Assembly (NCBI GenBank): GCA_037576195.1
Contig: CM075102.1
Coordinates: 29,632,745-29,696,744, forward strand
DNA length: 64,000 bases
Source of the DNA: Phytoseiulus persimilis
Lineage: Eukaryota > Arthropoda > Arachnida > Mesostigmata > Phytoseiidae
Direction: 5' to 3'
Shown here: piece after piece, positions 22,325 to 33,623 of the stretch
Layout of the letters: every line of letters starts with the position of its first letter
Position numbering within the stretch: position 1 is the stretch's first letter
Program-made: the position numbers and the translations under genes
Notes under the pieces: model-generated
What the model was told of the DNA's origin: nothing
The model's database searches: none
The model's input: the letters and a program-made list of their open reading frames with translations, nothing else

Positions 22325-25261
22325 ATGTATTGAGCCACGGGCCCAATAGATAGAACGGGAAGTCCGATCCTTATCGAGGGACGAGGATCGCCGCGTCGAA
22401 CCGTTCGTGGCGGCCTAACTTCACGCTCCGGAGAACACGGCGCAAGCCGTTATCTGAGCGAGCGTAAGTCCGTCCGTCCGTCCGCTATTTTTCACAGGGA
22501 GTTTTTCACCATGATGATGTGACCCCGTCAATGGTGGCAACCAGAAGGGAACCCGATCAATGAGCGAGACTTCCCTCTTCATCTTATCGAACAACCTCCT
22601 GGAATGCGGCTCTGGGATCCGTGGATGGAGAGCATAGATAATGAGGCTCGAGCTTTAAGAATAATGCAAATTCTGAAGAATGATCCACACTCAGACGGTT
22701 GTCCACTCCTTAGTTAACTCCATGGTCGGTTCTCTTCTCGAGTGTTTTTACGCACAGAGAACCTGAACGGGAAAGCGGACTCTTACATAGAAGTCTGTCC
22801 CGTCCGCGAGGAAATTCGACCGGGCCCCTAACTCTAGAGCGGAATTTCCCCGCGACGAATTCGCGTTCCCTCCCTCTCGCACGGAAACTTCGAAGAATTC
22901 ACGGAGCGCCGCCTGCTTATTGCAGCGTTCTCGAGAGCTCTTTACAATTCCGGTCGTGGAAGAATTCGGATAACCTTTCCGGAAGAGGAATCGCAACAGA
23001 CGGGTACTTATGACGTGCAGCAGATCTTCTTCTGAATGATTCCCGGAAGTCGAGTTTCCTCGGCCAGTGACGCTGACGGGCTCAAATCAATCAACTCAAG
23101 CTCGCCAGCTCCAAACAGTGTTCCTCCTACTCTTCCTCTCTCTTTCACAATCACGACCCATCTCGTGTCGTACAAGTTTCCGAAAGATGTGGAGGAGGCA
23201 TCATTCTGCCTTCTATTCTCTCCAACCGGCTAAAGCTGCCCGAGCAGCCGTGTCCAGGGCGCCGAATGCTTACAACGTCTCGGACGCGATACACGACTCG
23301 GGTCCTCCGCGGAGAGGAGAATCGTTTCGTACCTTGAGAGTCCGTCTTTTCCAGAACCTTAGCTCGATCAGTCTTCAAATATTCGCGATGGGAGTGGGAT
23401 TTGCGAGGCTCGGAAATTGAAATCGAGCTCTGCAATCGTCAGGGAGCTCGTGTTCCGTGTTATTCCGACGTTCATGGAAAGGACTCGTTGACAAAATAGG
23501 AGCGGAAGATTCTCGAATAATCTATTATTTTCTTGATCTCCATTCGAAAGGACTCGATCGGCCTTCGAAGGGCTCGTGCGGGGTGGAATCTTCAACCTCT
23601 GTTTCGAAGATCAATGCTCGAAAGCTTAGAGAGTCTCGTCTCCCCGTACCCAGAAGGAATCAGCGTGTACTCGGCAGAGAAGCCCACAGATCAGGTTTTC
23701 GAGGCCTAGAGTAACTGTTTCTCGATCAACCGCAGCCGTTTGGTTGAGTACGATTCGTTGGCGTGAGTCATGGGAGAACATGACTGCCGAGAAAGCTGTG
23801 CGGGGACCAAAATAATCTTCGCGCGTCCGCAGTTAATTCACTAATGTGTCCCACGGACCGTAATGAGCGTTATCCGATATCTTCGCTTTGATTGATCGTA
23901 CGAGCTCTTCTATCCGTGCGCGTGGTTTGTGCTATGGGTCGATCGAGCGAGCGGTTGATCTTCAGCTCTATCGATGCTCATTATGTCATTGATGTGGCTC
24001 GCGCGCACTACGACACCTTTTATTTATGAATGTCTCCGGCAGTCTGTCTGCCGCAGTAGCTGATCTATCGTCTGTAATCGACGGTTTCAAATACCGTCGG
24101 AATTCCGCTAACGAGACACTTGAATCGATAGTCATTACGCGCAATTCCGAGCTCACGTATGAAATAAGACAAGTGTTGCGCTCACACAGCAACGCATTTG
24201 AGCAGTGATGGAGCTCGACGCGGCGGACACTTGCCATCCGCTCCTCATGCCTAGCGTGGAACCGGATGAAGAACTGAACTACTGCGAGTCTTCATAATGC
24301 ATCTGCTTCCATTTAGACGAATTGTGATCAGTCGTGAAGTGCGCCGTCGTGATTATTCTTGTCCGATTGGACCGTTCTTAGCAATCCAGGTAGGATAGGT
24401 TTTTTGATTCAATTTCGAGCAGTTTGAGTCATCGACGGTGATTGGAGCTTGGCTTTTCCGAGCCCGTTTCGATGGCAACAGCAGATTGAGATAGAAGTGA
24501 GAAAAGTTCCCGATCAGCTTTTGTGGTCAATAATCTGTAGGCGCATGAAGCGGATAAAAGCGCGTCAACCAGAAGACAAAGTCGCCCGAGGGTGATCAAG
24601 TCGGATAACCTGCCGTAGATACCTCAGTCCGACAGAAGGGATCGAGATCACCAGACTCCTAAGTGTGGACTTGAGAAGAATCCCGACCGCGGCTCAACGG
24701 CTCGACTCCGCATTGACTTGCTTTCGATGTGTGAGTGCCCAGAATACGCCACTGCTGACGTCGCACTATCATCGTTGTCGATACCGCGAGCACAACGGAC
24801 TCCATCCTGCTGGTCGTCGTCATCTATGACCGAGTCGGTATGAGCTGTGCATCTGAAGACGCAAAAATCAAACCACCAGCCCTCACCGATTGGAGAATGC
24901 AAGAGAGACGGAAGAACGTCCACCAATCTCTGGCTTGCTGGGGAAACGAGCTGCAAGGAATATTTCGGGGAGCGTGCTCGATCGGGGTCGGCCTGGGCTC
25001 TTTCATTTTTCCCCGGTCCCCGGGAGCGGCCGGACAGCGTGTGCTTCTCGGACCAGGTAGCGTCGAACCTATCGATTTAATGGATGCGGCCTTTGCTGAA
25101 CCTTCTCGAGGAAGAGATATCGGAGTCTCGACTCCGGTGCCCTGAAGTGCGAACATCGACAACCTGAAGGGATGTTGCTCGCGGACGCCGAAACGGGAAA
25201 TCGAGTTGGCGGCCCTGCGTCAGTAAGCGCACACGAAATGCTCGAGGGCTGACCAAGTCGC
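22325..25261. other. no secure gene
   Basis: Open frames with protein-like composition face each other on both strands at 22.75-23.4 kb (for example a minus frame with donor TTCTAT|gtaaga near 22782). I could not decide which strand codes. A CCGT tandem (ccgtccgtccgtccg) lies near 22468. A short plus ATG frame at 24026-24208 is listed separately. Confidence 0.4.
24026..24208 (+). CDS. short complete ORF, 60 aa, function unknown
   Basis: An ATG at 24026 (after tttatttATGAATG) starts a 60-residue frame to TGA at 24206-24208. It reads MNVSGSLSAAVADLSSVIDG and then an amphipathic Asn/Glu/Ile/Leu-rich part (ESIVITRNSELTYEIRQVL). Composition is unusually balanced for this region. There is no flanking exon evidence, and another frame 5' of it also looks open. 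Confidence 0.3.
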   Translation: MNVSGSLSAAVADLSSVIDGFKYRRNSANETLESIVITRNSELTYEIRQVLRSHSNAFEQ

Positions 25262-25984
25262 CTATGGAGAGTGAGCGAAGAAACGATATTCCACTTCGGA
25301 TCGCTTCGATAGAATGACTTTCGAAACTGTGCCGAGTTTCTGAGGACCGCCACGGTGGAGTCTCGCGTGCACGCGTCCTTCTTCTCCAGGAGGATCGGCC
25401 TCCCTGTACCCGATGTGATCGCGGGATGCTGCGGAACATCCGAGGAAAGCAATGTTCTCGTACTTCTCGACTTTTTTTCCGCTGCTTTCGTCATACATCA
25501 CGACGAAAGGGCACGCCCCCCGATACGACGTCGCGTAGGCGAGTACTTGATTGCCCAGCCGGAGTCTCGCTCGCGTGAATTGTTGACCGTCTTAGTTTGA
25601 CGACTTCATTTCATTGTGTTCTCAATAAACCCGTTGTTGAGCGTCCCGCCTCCTCACATGATCCACGTTCAGTGTTCCCGTCCAGGGTTTGTTTTTATGC
25701 TGTTTTCTCCAACCTCGAGAGATCGTGAGCTCGCTGAGTTGCGTCTTTACGGAACGGAAACTCCAAGAATGATTTGACCGAAGAGATTCCCCGATGAAAA
25801 GATCCTGAAGCTGAATGGAACGAACGCTTCTGCCGACCTGTCGAAAGCGCAGCTTCATGGATCTCGACAACGGCGAAGATTTTCGTGTTAGCGCCGCCAA
25901 TCGACGGCCGAAAGTCTTCAGCAACAACAAATTCACAGCCAGCTGCTGCCGCCGCACCAAAGAAGCACACATGACGTTTTGACA
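25262..25984 (-). CDS. candidate 3' end of a gene, two exons
   Basis: Exon 25984-25751 (acceptor ggaggcaggattcag, donor CCGTTCC|gtaaag) joins exon 25590-25262 (acceptor cgtcaaactaag, TAG at the end) across a 160 bp intron with matching phase (one-base carry, two-base lead). The peptide includes CFFGAAAAAGCEFVVAEDFR, NTKIFAVVEIHEAALSTG and, after the junction, RARLRLGNQVLAYATSYRG, GACPFVVMYDESSGKKVEKY and a C-terminus SEVEYRFFAHSP. Alternating strand-like segments suggest a folded beta-rich domain. I cannot assign it. The frame is open upstream of 25984, so the 5' exon boundary is uncertain. Confidence 0.48.
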
Positions 25985-26356
25985 CTGAATCCTGCCTCCT
26001 TGACACCGGAAAGTCGCGAACGCTTCAATTTTGGTAACACGGGTGGGTTCGGATGCCGTGCTCCTGCCTACCGGGCCTAACCCTCTGACTGGCGGTTATG
26101 TCTGTGGATGCGTGTTTGTTTTGAATTGCCCGCTCACGAGCCGTCTCCCCTGGGGCTGGCGCCCGAGGCGTTTGATGCACAGGGGCGTGGTGCCCGGGTT
26201 CATCTGGCCCGAAATTCACTCGAAAACTGTGGCTCGACATCAAGAGACAGCGAGAGTCGCACCCGTAGCGCGAACAGCCGACGATTCGCCGCTGTTTTCG
26301 ACGCTGGTCCGCTTGAGAAATGTCGCGAACACGGCATAGACTCAGGCATCCCTCCA

Positions 26357-26680
26357 TCAGATATCGGGGGTGGGGGTTCGGAGTGACAAACTGAAATCAA
26401 CATCGATGCCTTGATTCAGCATCTCTTCAAGCAGAGACTTCGCATGGCTTCTCGGCTGGGGCGCTTCGGGAATGCATACGGAAAAAATAGAAATGGTTGC
26501 GGGACTACGACGTTCGAAGTCCATTTTGGCTGACCGAGAGTAATATCGGTGAATCGATCGACCTGCTGGTTGGAAAGTTGTCGAGCGATGTGGAACAATG
26601 GCGAGAATACGTTCGAGGAAAAGAGACTTTATCTCAAACAAAATGACGCTGGACTCGATCAAAGATAACGACGCATCCAT
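26357..26680 (-). CDS. single-exon ORF, 107 aa, function unknown
   Basis: An ATG at 26680 (gaacgATGG, a good context) opens 107 residues to TGA at 26357-26359. The N-terminal half is hydrophobic (SVILFEIKSLFLERILAIV), with a basic middle and a C-terminal acidic/hydrophobic segment (SLLEEMLNQGIDVDFSLSLR). A second ATG (aaaATGGAC) lies about half way. Composition is balanced, unlike the Arg/Ser-rich chance frames. No introns or homologous domains were detected. Confidence 0.35.
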   Translation of the reverse strand: MDASLSLIESSVILFEIKSLFLERILAIVPHRSTTFQPAGRSIHRYYSRSAKMDFERRSPATISIFSVCIPEAPQPRSHAKSLLEEMLNQGIDVDFSLSLRTPTPDI

Positions 26681-29262
26681 CGTTCCACGACGGGCGACAC
26701 CGGAAGGGAGGGCCGGAGCAAAAGCAACGAGATCTTATCGTAACGACGGTACCTTCATGCGGTTGTTGAAGAATAGAGAGATCTGTACCGAGGGAGACAA
26801 AATGAGCATTTTGCACTTATCGGTTCCTGTGGGTCGAGATCGATGAAAACCTGCCACGTCTTGCGTCATTGTGTTCAGCTTCAGTAATCATCCCGCAACG
26901 GCAATTATCGCTCGCGATCGGTTGTTCGTTCGCTCCGGCGACGGAAGTCATCGGTTGAATCAAGACGGTGCCGATGAAACAGCTTTGACGGCGACCGGGT
27001 CGCAGATGACGATGAGCTTGGGAACTTGAGACGACAAACAGTACGCGCGCAATGCGACCGTTAGATGTGAGCTCAGCTGAGTGGATATTTCACAGTCGGA
27101 TGCTTGAACGATCCATCGCGACTGTTGCCGAGCACCACACTCATCTTACCAAGCGGCTGATAAATGGCCGGATGGACAGTGCGACGGACAGTGACGCAGA
27201 CAACCGAATGCGCCCCAATGACCACACACGAAACATTCGGTTACAAACACTGGACCGCTCATAGAAGAAAACTAGAAGAACAAAGGAGGAGACAGATAAT
27301 GTCCTTCGAAGGGTTGCTCTCCGTGCATCGCGTGCGATCGAACATTTCGTCTGCTGCGTTCAGTTCTCCAGCCCGCGCTCTTAAACTTGCGGCGGATTCC
27401 AAGCAACAAAAACTGTGCTTGAAGCTGACCGAACGATGAGAGCATGGGCTGGTCGGTGATCTCGGTTCCCAGGGTTCTCCCAGGACGAGCTTTCTCTCCT
27501 CCTTTCCCCTGTCTGTTCCATCTGGTTCGCTCGAGTCGAGGCCGATCTACCAAGTGATTCAGAAAAGTGCTCCGCTGATGCCTCGATAGGTCTTCCATTC
27601 ATATTCCGATGGATTCATCCCGCCCACTCGATCGTATCGATCCGTCAAAGCGTGTGAACGCTCCTGAGCCCCGCTCGAACCACAGCGGCAACAACGGCTC
27701 GCCTCAAAAAAAAGGCCCCAAAAACTGCTCTCGCCTCTGCCTTCGATCTGCGGCGTTGGCGGACGCATCCGACTCTCCGATGGCCCGTCCCGGGCCTCGG
27801 GCATGCCTCTTCCATCGGTTGCTCGCAGCTCCGTACGAATTCAAACGGGCGGAAGAAAGTGTTCTCTGGAGCCGTCAAAAGCCGAACACACAGAGTGCCC
27901 GGGGCCGTTCGTTCGCCAACGCACCCTCCAGCATGTTACCCCTGTTACACAGTAGCCCGTAACAAAAAGATGGATGGATGGATGAACAGACGATTGAGCG
28001 GATGGCAGATCGACAAAGTGAGAGAAAAGGGACTTTCATGCGGAGCTCTGCGTCCGCCGCCGGTTTGTCGCGGCTGCTGCTCGATTGTTGCCAATGGTCG
28101 AGTGAAAGCCATCCAGCGGGCTCCCCCAGAGCCACGCACACATCCGAATTCCACATTGCGCCTTCATTATTTAGCCGCGGCAACAGCAGCTGAACGCCGT
28201 CGGATTCAAGCCGACAATTTCAGTCCGCAGTTTTGCCCGCAGCAAACATCTCCTCTCCACAGTTTGGCTTTTGTTTCCTCGAACGGAGTTTCCGAATGAA
28301 AACGCGAGCGAGTGGGATAGAACGTCCGTCGGAACAACCAACACCGCCAACGACTCGATGAACGGACGAAGGGAACAACGGGTGGAAAAGATCCGGGGCA
28401 AAACAGTCGGGAGCCGAACATCTTTCGAGGGATATTCTCTGGAAATCGTGACGTGAGACTCGGATGCGAGCGGGCGCAAATGACGTGAGCGGAGCCGCAC
28501 GGGAATGATGTTCGGGGCGAGGACTTCCCTTGGATTCGCTCCGCGTTGATTTGCTGCCGGCTCCCGATTCCGTTTCTCGCTCCCGTGGTTGGCGTTGTCG
28601 TCCTCCTAATCGACGCGACACCAGAGGCATTGACGTGCCATTCATCGCGGATGGGAGAGAAACATGGCGGCTAGAGCGGGACAGCGATGCCACATGAACA
28701 AGCCATGAGAAAATTTTCGCGTTACGACAGCACCGAGCATTGACACTGCTGTCCGATGGCTCTATGCTCCAGGCCAGCACATTAGCCCATGCTCAGATCG
28801 GGGCTTCTCCGAAGTTCCGTCGGGAATAAATGAGCAACCCACACCTGGGGAGCAGAGGCCGTTCAAACAAATGGGTTTGGGCGAAATCGCAAGGAGCGAC
28901 ACGAGTCGCGATGTGAGGGCGAGCGGGTGGATGCGCAAGTAGACCGAACGGCGAAAGAGATCGCGAGGGATCACTGCGGGCTGCAGACTGTGAGAACGGA
29001 TGAGGCCGACGACTTTGGGGGAAGGCTTGGTCTGAGGAATGGAGTATTCCTGCGTCAAAGTTGTCACATCTCTGTTTTTTTCATAACCTCGGTAATAATG
29101 CCGGGAGCATGGTAGTTCCACGCTTATCTACAGTTCCCGTTGTTGAGAGAACCCTGGACGATTTCGGATCCCCGGCAGAGATTTGTCCCAGCTAAGAGAA
29201 TCGCTCCAGAAGCTCGAGTAGCTTCGACGATTCAATCTAGGCTCGGTGAAGAACCCGCATCT

Positions 29263-29276
29263 CCCCCCCCCCCCCC
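29263..29276. repeat. C14 homopolymer
   Basis: Fourteen C in a row on the plus strand. Such runs are prone to length errors in assemblies. Confidence 0.95.
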
Positions 29277-30709
29277 ACTCTAAGGCGGTGGTGGAAACAA
29301 TTCCGACTCCAGGGTTCAAGATAACTGTCAGGAAGCTTTTCCGCTCGAAGATCCAGTGGGGAAGAGTCTGAACTGGTCGTGGAACCTCTTCTCGTGTTCA
29401 AAGGAAAATCGATAGCCTTCCCGCGATTCGCACCGCTCCTCGGAGATGTTCTTCCTGGCTGGAAGCGCAGCCATCATGGGGGAAACTTCACTTGAATCCA
29501 AGGCAGAGGCTCTGGTGATATGGGCCGTTTTTCTCCCCACTGTTCCTTTCGCTCCTCAGGTCGCTTTACTCGAGTTATCCGTCCCCCTTTTCTCCCGCCA
29601 GTTTCCTCGGATGCGTATCTCGTGAAGATTTACGGCGCTTTCGGGCTCAGTTCGAAACCTCTCAACTGTTTTTAACTTCGAGAGAGTGAGCGAGAGAGAG
29701 AGAGGAAAAAATGAAACTTTGCCGAATCTGCTGCTGTGGTGATGGTTCCTAGGCTTCGTCGCTTTCGTTCATTCGCCACTGCAGGAACCCGCATCGCTTT
29801 TCGCTTCAAACGCCTAGAACAACATGAGCTTCAAAAAATGAGGGTTTCGGTGTTCCGAGGTAGGGCAAATCAATTTCCAAAGAAACGGGCGACTCTGAGC
29901 GTTTTGTGAATAACGCCAGCTCACCCCACTACCCGTGTGTAGGGGTTTCTGTGGATATGAATTTCTGTTCGTTTCAACACTTACGCGGTAACCGGCTCAG
30001 GTTGGTTGTTAATCAACCTGCCGCGGTGATTATGGTAACGTTTAGGACGGAACTGCGGAATAATTTAACGAACATCTTGGTGGGGCTAATAAGAAAAATT
30101 ATCAAAGCCGGCTCATTTTCGGCTCCCATTCGGAATGAACGCCTCCCGCAGACAACCAGCGAAGTTAGTGGCACAAGCCGTAACGCCCAACGACTGCTGC
30201 ACTTCTCTAGAAGAAATGCTATTCCGAAAAGCGGGAAGCGATTCCGTTTTATTGGTGGGCGAATCCCAAGTCTTATGCTGTTCGTTCGCTCGCTGTTCCG
30301 CTAACCAATGCTCCAAACGACGGATACAAATCGCCGGAACGTTTGTCATTCTGCGAGGTCCGACGCGAGTGTGGGATTCTGTCTCTTTCCTTCTGGAACA
30401 AACACGCAACACGCCGGAATCCGAATTCGGAGTCCAGAACCCCGCGTCCAAGGTGCGCCGTGCTTTCTGTTGTCGATTCCGACTCTTAGATAGGAGCTGA
30501 GATTTCTGACACTTCGGTGAGGTTACTGGGACGCTCCTATGCGTGAAGGGCCGTTCTAAGCCAGAGGAGAGCAGGGACTTCGATACCAGCCACATTTTTG
30601 GGTACACTGGACATTCTTGGACCGACGGATTGACATGACCATCGAAAAGGCATGATCTTCACGACCAAATGAAGAGTTTTTGAACACCGGAGGCTAACCT
30701 GATGCTCCG

Positions 30710-30810
30710 TTAAGCATGGATACTGCGCAATAGAAGAGTCGCTGATTGCCCCCATACTACGGGACGCAGCCTACGCAGGATGCGAGCGTCCTCGCTCTCT
30801 TCAAGTCGAG
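30710..30810 (-). CDS. candidate terminal exon, function unknown
   Basis: A good minus-strand acceptor (atcggaggttcgctctag) is followed by a two-base lead and 32 codons reading RLEESEDARILRRLRPVVWG, then a Leu-rich end and TAA at 30710-30712. Short but charged and helical. A possible upstream exon at 31.1-31.35 kb on this strand does not match in phase. Confidence 0.3.
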
Positions 30811-31835
30811 CTAGAGCGAACCTCCGATAATGCTGAGTGCTACATCGCCATGGCGAGACAGGAGCCTTGGCCTGATGACAGTCTGTGTCCTCTTCGCGCT
30901 GCCTCACCCACTCTGAAGAGGGCTTTAAACTCCTCCTCGAGTACCTGATCCGCTCTGGAAGCAGGATACTTCTACACGCCTGCGCACGCATCGGACGAAG
31001 TCGATAAAGGCTTAAGATGTGTCGCTCCAAGACTCAATTATAGCTAACTGATATCAGACTCACTGAAGCTTCCGTGGAAGCTGTGGGGAGGCGCCTGCTC
31101 TCAGAACCTGCACCATGTGCCTCGCCAACGCAGCCTCGGAATTTTAGGCAATGATGTCGACTGCTCGATACCGAGCGAAATCTCACGGGGTCTGTTGGTT
31201 CGAATCTCCGGGTCTCAAACTGCGCCTGCTCATACGGCTCGAAGTGAGGGTGATCGTGAAAGCCTCGGTACGAAAGCCTCCGAAAATAGCATGGACCTAC
31301 GGGCATGGAGGCTTCCGGCACGTGACACTCATTTTCGTTTGTTACAAGTCTCAAATTAGAAGCATCCGTATGAGCTTCAGTGTTTGATCTTGTTTGTTTT
31401 CGTGTAGCATTGTGGCAACTTCGTTCCGCTCACCGCAGCGAAAATTGTTCGCTTTCGTAGTTGCGGCGTGATGTGACTAGTTCACGCGTCGGGTCGTGAG
31501 AACATTCCAATTGGGTCCAAAATGATACACGTGCGCGAGGCTAGTCATAATTTCATAGCGGCACACGGAGAACTTCCTCCGAAACAGACGCAACGTTTCG
31601 GTTTTGCCTCATAAAAAGTTTCCTAATGTGTTTTATGAGGGCTGAAAGGAGTCATGGGTTTGATGATGCAATCTGAAGCTCTAGAACACTCTTGGGAGGG
31701 TCATTAATTTAACAAAGGCGGACCCGGATTTGAAAATCGGTAAGCGATGCGTCTGTCATCCAAATGACGGTGTGTCTGCTTCGTCTGCGGGAAGCAGAAG
31801 GCTCGAGGCTCTAAGTCTGACTTCCCGGAATTCGT

Positions 31836-32246
31836 ATGCTCATCGAGACCTTGGAAAAGTCAACGTCGCGTTTCAAAGAACCTGCTCCCAATCAGATTGC
31901 TTTTGTTTTCCTGTGCACTTGGTCACCAACTCTCGATACCAACTCTGTTCGTCAATATTTTTCAAGGATTCCTCTCGGGGAAATACGCAGTATTGGCATT
32001 CGACGTGCATTCTCCTCTTTCGAGGATTTGCGCAGCTTCCCCGGTGAGTGATATCGGTGCCAAAATTGCGCCAGCCGCAATGACACTTCCGGTTCAATCA
32101 TTCTCCCAGAGATTCACGATTCCGCTGGAACAGAGAGCAAATCCTCCGTGGTGATGGCAGTGTACCAGTTCTCATGTGAACTACTCGAAGTGCGCGAAGG
32201 CATGGCGTGCAGTTCACCGATGCGTCAGTTCCTGGCAGCAGTTTGA
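31836..32246 (+). CDS. complete two-exon gene, 114 aa, function unknown
   Basis: ATG at 31836 follows an in-frame stop with no intervening acceptor, so it is the likely start. Exon one runs to 32043 (TTCCCCG|gtgagtg). A 66 bp intron ends in gttcaatcattctcccag, and exon two (32110-32246) ends in TGA. The one-base carry plus two-base lead forms a Glu codon. The protein begins MLIETLEKSTSRFKEPAPNQ, then a hydrophobic stretch (IAFVFLCTW), a basic middle (IPLGEIRSIGIRRAF) and, from exon two, SSVVMAVYQFSCELLEVREG. It has no obvious signal peptide. Consensus splice sites and balanced composition make this the best small gene model in the window, but I know no homologue. Confidence 0.55.
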
Positions 32247-32852
32247 TTTCGTTTGGGCCAGACCAGCGAGAATGACTGCTTCCAATCACAGAGCTGCGTG
32301 CTGACAACAACGAGGCTCAAACGGAAAATAGACCCACGAAGTTGCGCGCATTGCGTGTCTTCCGACCAGCTGCTCTAGTGAAGAGCTGACGACTGAATTC
32401 ATTCCGAACAGCTGGAGAGGCGCAAACAGCTTCTAGAGTATCCCGTTAAACATTCGCCCTGCTGTACCGACCGCGGAATGTCCCTCGATACGCAGGACTC
32501 GGAAAAGAATCGGAGCACGTTACCAACCGACCGACCGCCTGCTTGCCTGCCCGTCTGGCAGTGTCCGATAGTTTCTTGGTTAGCTCCTCGCTCGCTCGGT
32601 GTCCGACGCCCAGAATCTGCTGAATGGTGAATTCAATCTACTTGTCAGATTGCTTCAGTGATCTCTGTCAAGATCGACGCGGTGTCGTTGACCACCGCGT
32701 CAGTCAGCTTTATCTTCGTCCGTTTCGGAGTAGGAAGCGGACATTTTAGGTCTGTCTTTGCGTTCTTCCCTCGAGCTGGACAGGATTTACAATGAGAAAT
32801 CGGAGAAGTCAACCATTTTCCCAGCCAGGCGGGCGGCGGATTCAGAGCAATA

Positions 32853-33623
32853 TCAGAGTTCGATCCAGGATCCATCAGAACATTCCAGTGGGGTGCATGA
32901 TCGGGTTTTCGGAAAACGATCCCGTAGCTTCTGGAAACTGCATCGATTGAAACATCACCGGACCGCCCAGGCCGGTTGCCACCTTCCGATGGCAAACTCG
33001 ACTGATACGAAGAAGCCAACGATCGAAAGTTTCTCAACGAGAGGATTCGAGTTCTTCTCTCCAAGTAGCAGCAGCAGAACGCAGATACTTTCCGATGCGA
33101 AGAGGAAATCATCCAAACTTGACTTGGTCGTGATGAGCCAGATCGATGATCTGTGTTATGAGGCTTTCGCGACGATGAATGCACAGACCCCGTAATCGAA
33201 AGCGAGAGAAAAATGAGAGGAACACACAGAAAAACGAGACACACCATGCAGCACATTCGATCGATTCCTCGATTCAGCGTGAGAATTTCTTTGGCACGTA
33301 ATTGACGGCAATTTTTATGTTTACTTTTCCCACGTCGCTCGATGGGATGATTGAAGGGAAGAAAAACAAGCGAGCGAAACCAACGATATCACGAAAACCG
33401 CAGTATGAATTTTCAAAATGGAGCCGGCGTGATTTCGGACGATCTGTGATTCCAGAGAGTTTTCTGCCGATCCCTGAAACTGGGAATGGAATGCTATATG
33501 TGACATGGATAATGGCGAAAAACGGAGGCTCGACAGATTCGGGAAAGGTGGCGGCGATTCCGAATCTAGTCCCGCGGCTTCGCTGTAAGGAGGAAGCTTG
33601 AATGAATTTCTGGCCATGCTCGA
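32853..33623 (-). CDS. three-exon candidate gene, about 181 aa, possible membrane protein
   Basis: Minus-strand exons: 33623-33325 (acceptor attgctcatttgcag; ATG at 33617), 33150-32983 (acceptor cctcataacacag) and 32937-32853 (acceptor ttcaatcgatgcag, TGA at the end). Donors are GAAAA|gtaaac and GGAAG|gtggca. Both introns interrupt codons after base two and agree. Hydrophobic segments suggest membrane helices: HTAVFVISLVSLACF near residue 75, SICVLLLLLG near 117 and IVGFFVSVEFAIG near 138. The N-terminal 60 residues are polar and Pro/Ser-rich, and the tail is basic with two cysteines. A 203-codon ATG frame in another register on the same strand (33256-32645) competes with it. The last intron is only 45 bp. 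Confidence 0.45.

Larger units (their letters stand above)
25985..31835. other. no secure multi-exon gene
   Basis: Holds many overlapping frames (26.0-26.4, 27.6-28.8, 29.9-30.6 kb) on both strands. Two weak candidates are listed separately (26357-26680 and 30710-30810). Sequence features include ATGG repeats near 27968, a C14 run at 29263, a GA-rich stretch near 29690 and a small palindrome (gttgttaatcaac) near 30003. Confidence 0.4.

Noticed and set aside
28220..28780. 186-codon minus frame
   Set aside because: Arg/Ser/Pro-rich composition typical of chance frames in this sequence; no splice or homology support.
31190..31215. tRNA-like GGTTCGAATC B-box
   Set aside because: The flanking bases do not form a T-stem and no A-box or acceptor stem fits.
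32645..33256. 203-codon minus frame with a hydrophobic start
   Set aside because: Overlaps the spliced three-exon model in another register; Arg/Ser-rich middle. Kept as a finding, not a gene.
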